Origin: Deltaproteobacteria bacterium
GTDB lineage: Bacteria > Bdellovibrionota_F > JAHFAK01
Length of the DNA stretch: 7,621 bases
Reading direction: 5' to 3'
Assembly: GCA_023250585.1 (NCBI GenBank)
Contig: JAHFAK010000098.1
Coordinates: 1 to 7,621 of the forward strand
This document shows positions 6,801 to 7,621 of the stretch, one piece after another. The position numbers were made by a program, and so were the translations under genes. The notes beneath the pieces are model-generated. The model saw only the letters and a list, made by a program, of their open reading frames with translations, did no database searches and was not told where the DNA came from. Each line of letters begins with the position of its first letter. Positions within the stretch are counted from its first letter, which is position 1.

Positions 6801-7621
6801 GATAGGTAATGTCTGCGATAACTGTCCAGCTGTTTCAAATCAATTTCAAGAGGATTTTGATCAGGATCATATAGGTAATGCTTGTGATAACTGCCGCAAC
6901 ATTGCTAATACTCCACAACGTGATACTGATCACGATACTATCGGAAACGCATGCGATAATTGTCCGAAAGTAAGCAATACAGACCAAGCTGATACCGATG
7001 GTGATCGTATTGGTGATACATGCGATAACTGTCCTCTCGTTGCAAATGATCAAGCCGATGCTGATACAGATGGTGCTGGTGATGCCTGTGATGCATGTCC
7101 TCATGATGCAAACAACGACAAGGATAAAGACGAGATCTGTGCAGACAAGGATAACTGTCCTGATACATCGAATCAAGACCAAGCTGATGCAGATAATGAT
7201 GGTGTTGGGGATGTATGCGATTCAGAGAACTGTTATCATGATGACGATCAAGATCATGTCTGTGATGATATAGATAATTGTGTAAATGTAACTAACCCAG
7301 ACCAAGCAGATTCAGATCACGACGGTATCGGTGATGCATGTGATAATTGTAAAGACATCTACAATCCTTCCCAACAAGTTGATACCGATAAAGATACTGT
7401 AGGTAATGTGTGCGATAACTGCCCAGGCATAGTAAATACCGACCAAACCGATTATGACCTCGATGCTGTAGGTAACGCATGCGATAATTGTCCGGATAAT
7501 TACAATCCAGGACAAATCGATAGAGATCATGATGGTCTCGGTGATGTCTGTGATCCATGCCCTGAAGGAGATCGAGATGGAGATGGAATATGTGACCACT
7601 CAGACAACTGCCCTCGCGATG
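3811..7621 (+). CDS. Giant lipoprotein of thrombospondin type 3 calcium-binding repeats, 3' end outside the window
   Basis: The frame is open for at least 1270 codons and runs off the window. Residues 1-24 form a lipoprotein signal peptide: a basic start (NKHHLSK), a hydrophobic core ([14 protein letters not shown]) and lipobox INSC with Cys25, followed by Gly at +2, which favours outer-membrane or surface retention. Residues 26-80 are a non-repeat linker. From residue about 81 to the end the protein is thrombospondin type 3 repeat: acidic DxDxDG calcium loops, GDxCD, and about 31 DNC motifs, usually followed by P and an N-x-x-Q turn. Each repeat would bind calcium through its aspartates, and neighbouring cysteines would pair after export, giving a stiff, calcium-dependent rod. 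Role is not provable here; stalk, adhesion or surface spacer functions are typical suggestions. A terminal functional domain is probably beyond the window. Promoters lie at 3493-3678. A start at 3700 is possible but would bury the signal peptide. Confidence 0.92.
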   Translation, partial: MNKHHLSKVIVLPLFVGLTLLINSCGFLQDAHYFRGKDTTILGQQIFGDVAGDAAEQTGSLNNPDSAQVGSTATVSDGIVDTDGDGIADNEDNCPDVSNSDQKDSDQDGIGDVCDDDRDGDGIPNEEDNCPDLSSADQTDTDKDGIGDICDPDDDNDGVPDEKDNCPHISNASQKDLDGDGIGDACDCDIDDDSINNEGTDDLGVVCENPVDNCSLVENLDQVDTDKDGYGDACECDIDGDKIEDSVAADCSGDDTCPYDINSGIDEDQDGIDDACDTCIDTDKDNAGLGTATETCVKDNCPDIENPDQANSDSDVKGDACDDCIDSDGDGYGLGTKSESCLQDNCPTVANDQKDSDADGEGDACDIDDDNDGIPDPEDNCPLVNNPNQEDLDKDGIGDACDCDKDNDGQNEPECDGKDTCLRGSENDVDGDNICVSDNCPSVINPDQKDSDGDTLGDACDSCPLDSTNDSDEDGICENLDNCPGVANSNQKDSDGDLVGDACDICPQDSPNDIDEDGICTSIDNCPTTANSGQEDKNDVGKPDGDGIGDACDFDKDNDGINDDVDNCPTISNPGQENTDNDEFGNVCDTCPNDPQNDSDHDGICGDLDNCPFTANETQDNSDGDTYGDVCDTCPNDIDEGDLSDSDNDGVGDQCDNCPAVANADQSDVDNDGLGDACDTCPNDVENDQDKDGACGDVDNCPVDANANQNDQDKDGKGDICDICAKDAQNDGDGDGICGNVDNCPSTANKDQADQDHDGLGDVCDPCPEGDDDKDTICNNVDNCKNTSNTNQADADHDSIGDTCDNCPSKANADQIDADGDGLGDVCDSCKDDPTNDDPDSDGKCTSQDNCPNVSNPTQYDDDGDGVGNLCDNCQFVANPDQADSNDIDLTFDINGNEIKITKKDGVGDACDNCPARYNPNQHDQDGDGIGDLCDPCPFQDSKISDLDGDKICAGVDNCPLVANAGQKDTDHDGRGDACDICSLVANYEQFDDDSDGIGNVCDNCPAVSNQFQEDFDQDHIGNACDNCRNIANTPQRDTDHDTIGNACDNCPKVSNTDQADTDGDRIGDTCDNCPLVANDQADADTDGAGDACDACPHDANNDKDKDEICADKDNCPDTSNQDQADADNDGVGDVCDSENCYHDDDQDHVCDDIDNCVNVTNPDQADSDHDGIGDACDNCKDIYNPSQQVDTDKDTVGNVCDNCPGIVNTDQTDYDLDAVGNACDNCPDNYNPGQIDRDHDGLGDVCDPCPEGDRDGDGICDHSDNCPRD
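4051..5187 (+). repeat. TSP3 repeat zone A, irregular modules
   Basis: This zone contains eight DNC motifs, at 4084, 4192, 4303, 4444, 4705, 4843, 4945 and 5122. The first three are 36-37 residues apart, as in classical TSP3 proteins with a DGIP loop before each DNCP. Later spacings are irregular (34 to 87 residues), with degenerate modules around 4366-4440 and 4525-4700 that carry variants such as DDTCP. The DNA coding for GDACD recurs as GATGCATGCGA at least five times in this zone. Confidence 0.85.
5188..6153 (+). repeat. TSP3 repeat zone B, about 43-residue period
   Basis: DNC motifs at 5251, 5383, 5506, 5635, 5776, 5905, 6034 and 6154 are separated by 120-141 nt, most often 129 nt (43 residues). 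Each unit combines two calcium loops: a CDxCPxD half ending in DxDGIC, and a DNCPxxAN half ending in DGxGDxCD. The regular period suggests tandem duplication of a two-loop unit followed by divergence. Confidence 0.85.
6154..7621 (+). repeat. TSP3 repeat zone C, mixed with an exact 23-residue period run
   Basis: Single-loop 23-residue units (69 nt) appear here among the double units. Six successive units start at 6679, 6748, 6817, 6886, 6955 and 7024, with exactly 69 nt between each; the second has DIC in place of DNC. Further 69-72-nt steps occur at 6154-6226, 6355-6424 and 7273-7483. Most of these units have CDNC, so the two cysteines form a CxxC pair. A non-repeat insertion interrupts the zone at about 6466-6520. 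The zone continues past the window. Confidence 0.85.

Noticed and set aside
4316-7599. Many open frames opposite or out of frame with the TSP3 gene, coding for His/Tyr/Arg-rich or Ile/Met-rich products
   Set aside because: They follow from the repeated GAT, GAC and AAC codons read in other frames. They have no ribosome binding sites or recognisable domains, and they overlap a clear TSP3 reading frame.
4051-7621. Regularly spaced repeats resembling a CRISPR array
   Set aside because: The repeats are protein-level TSP3 modules in one continuous frame. The DNA units are diverged, and there are no constant repeats with unique spacers.

Overview
The window reads as a piece of an AT-rich bacterial chromosome, most likely from a Gram-negative or otherwise diderm lineage. 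Supporting signs are a lipoprotein signal peptide with glycine at +2, a GlmU/LpxA-type hexapeptide transferase, a membrane-anchored LytM peptidase, bacterial tRNAs without encoded CCA, and a near-perfect sigma-54 promoter. The taxon cannot be fixed from the sequence. Large thrombospondin type 3 (TSP3) lipoproteins occur in several delta-proteobacterial and uncultivated groups, so that is only a hint.

Positions 1-1847 hold a co-directional (+) cluster: an unrecognised 132-residue protein, a stand-alone left-handed beta-helix transferase resembling the acetyltransferase half of GlmU, and, 2 bp later, a nucleoside phosphorylase/nucleosidase-like protein of the MTAN/HpnG type. The last gene carries an array of 7-bp repeats inside its coding sequence near the start. 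An inverted copy of the same array contains its stop codon, including a 19-bp perfect inverted match about 600 bp away.

Positions 1871-2109 hold two divergently transcribed tRNA genes, tRNA-Pro(CGG) on minus and an initiator tRNA-fMet on plus. The initiator has a T1:T72 mismatch in place of the usual C1:A72. Positions 2169-3361 (minus) hold a Zn-ribbon/transmembrane/M23 peptidase gene followed by a small Phd/YefM-like antitoxin-type gene with no recognisable toxin beside it.

Positions 3362-3810 are non-coding and rich in promoter-like sites: sigma-70 type, a sigma-54 -24/-12 element, and a further TATAAT. They lie upstream of the dominant feature, an open lipoprotein gene from 3811 to beyond the window end (at least 1270 codons). 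Almost all of it is TSP3 calcium-binding repeat, with about 31 DNC motifs. The spacing of the repeats changes along the protein, from irregular (about 36-37 residues at first), to about 43 residues, to stretches with an exact 23-residue period. The C-terminus and anchoring partner lie outside the window.
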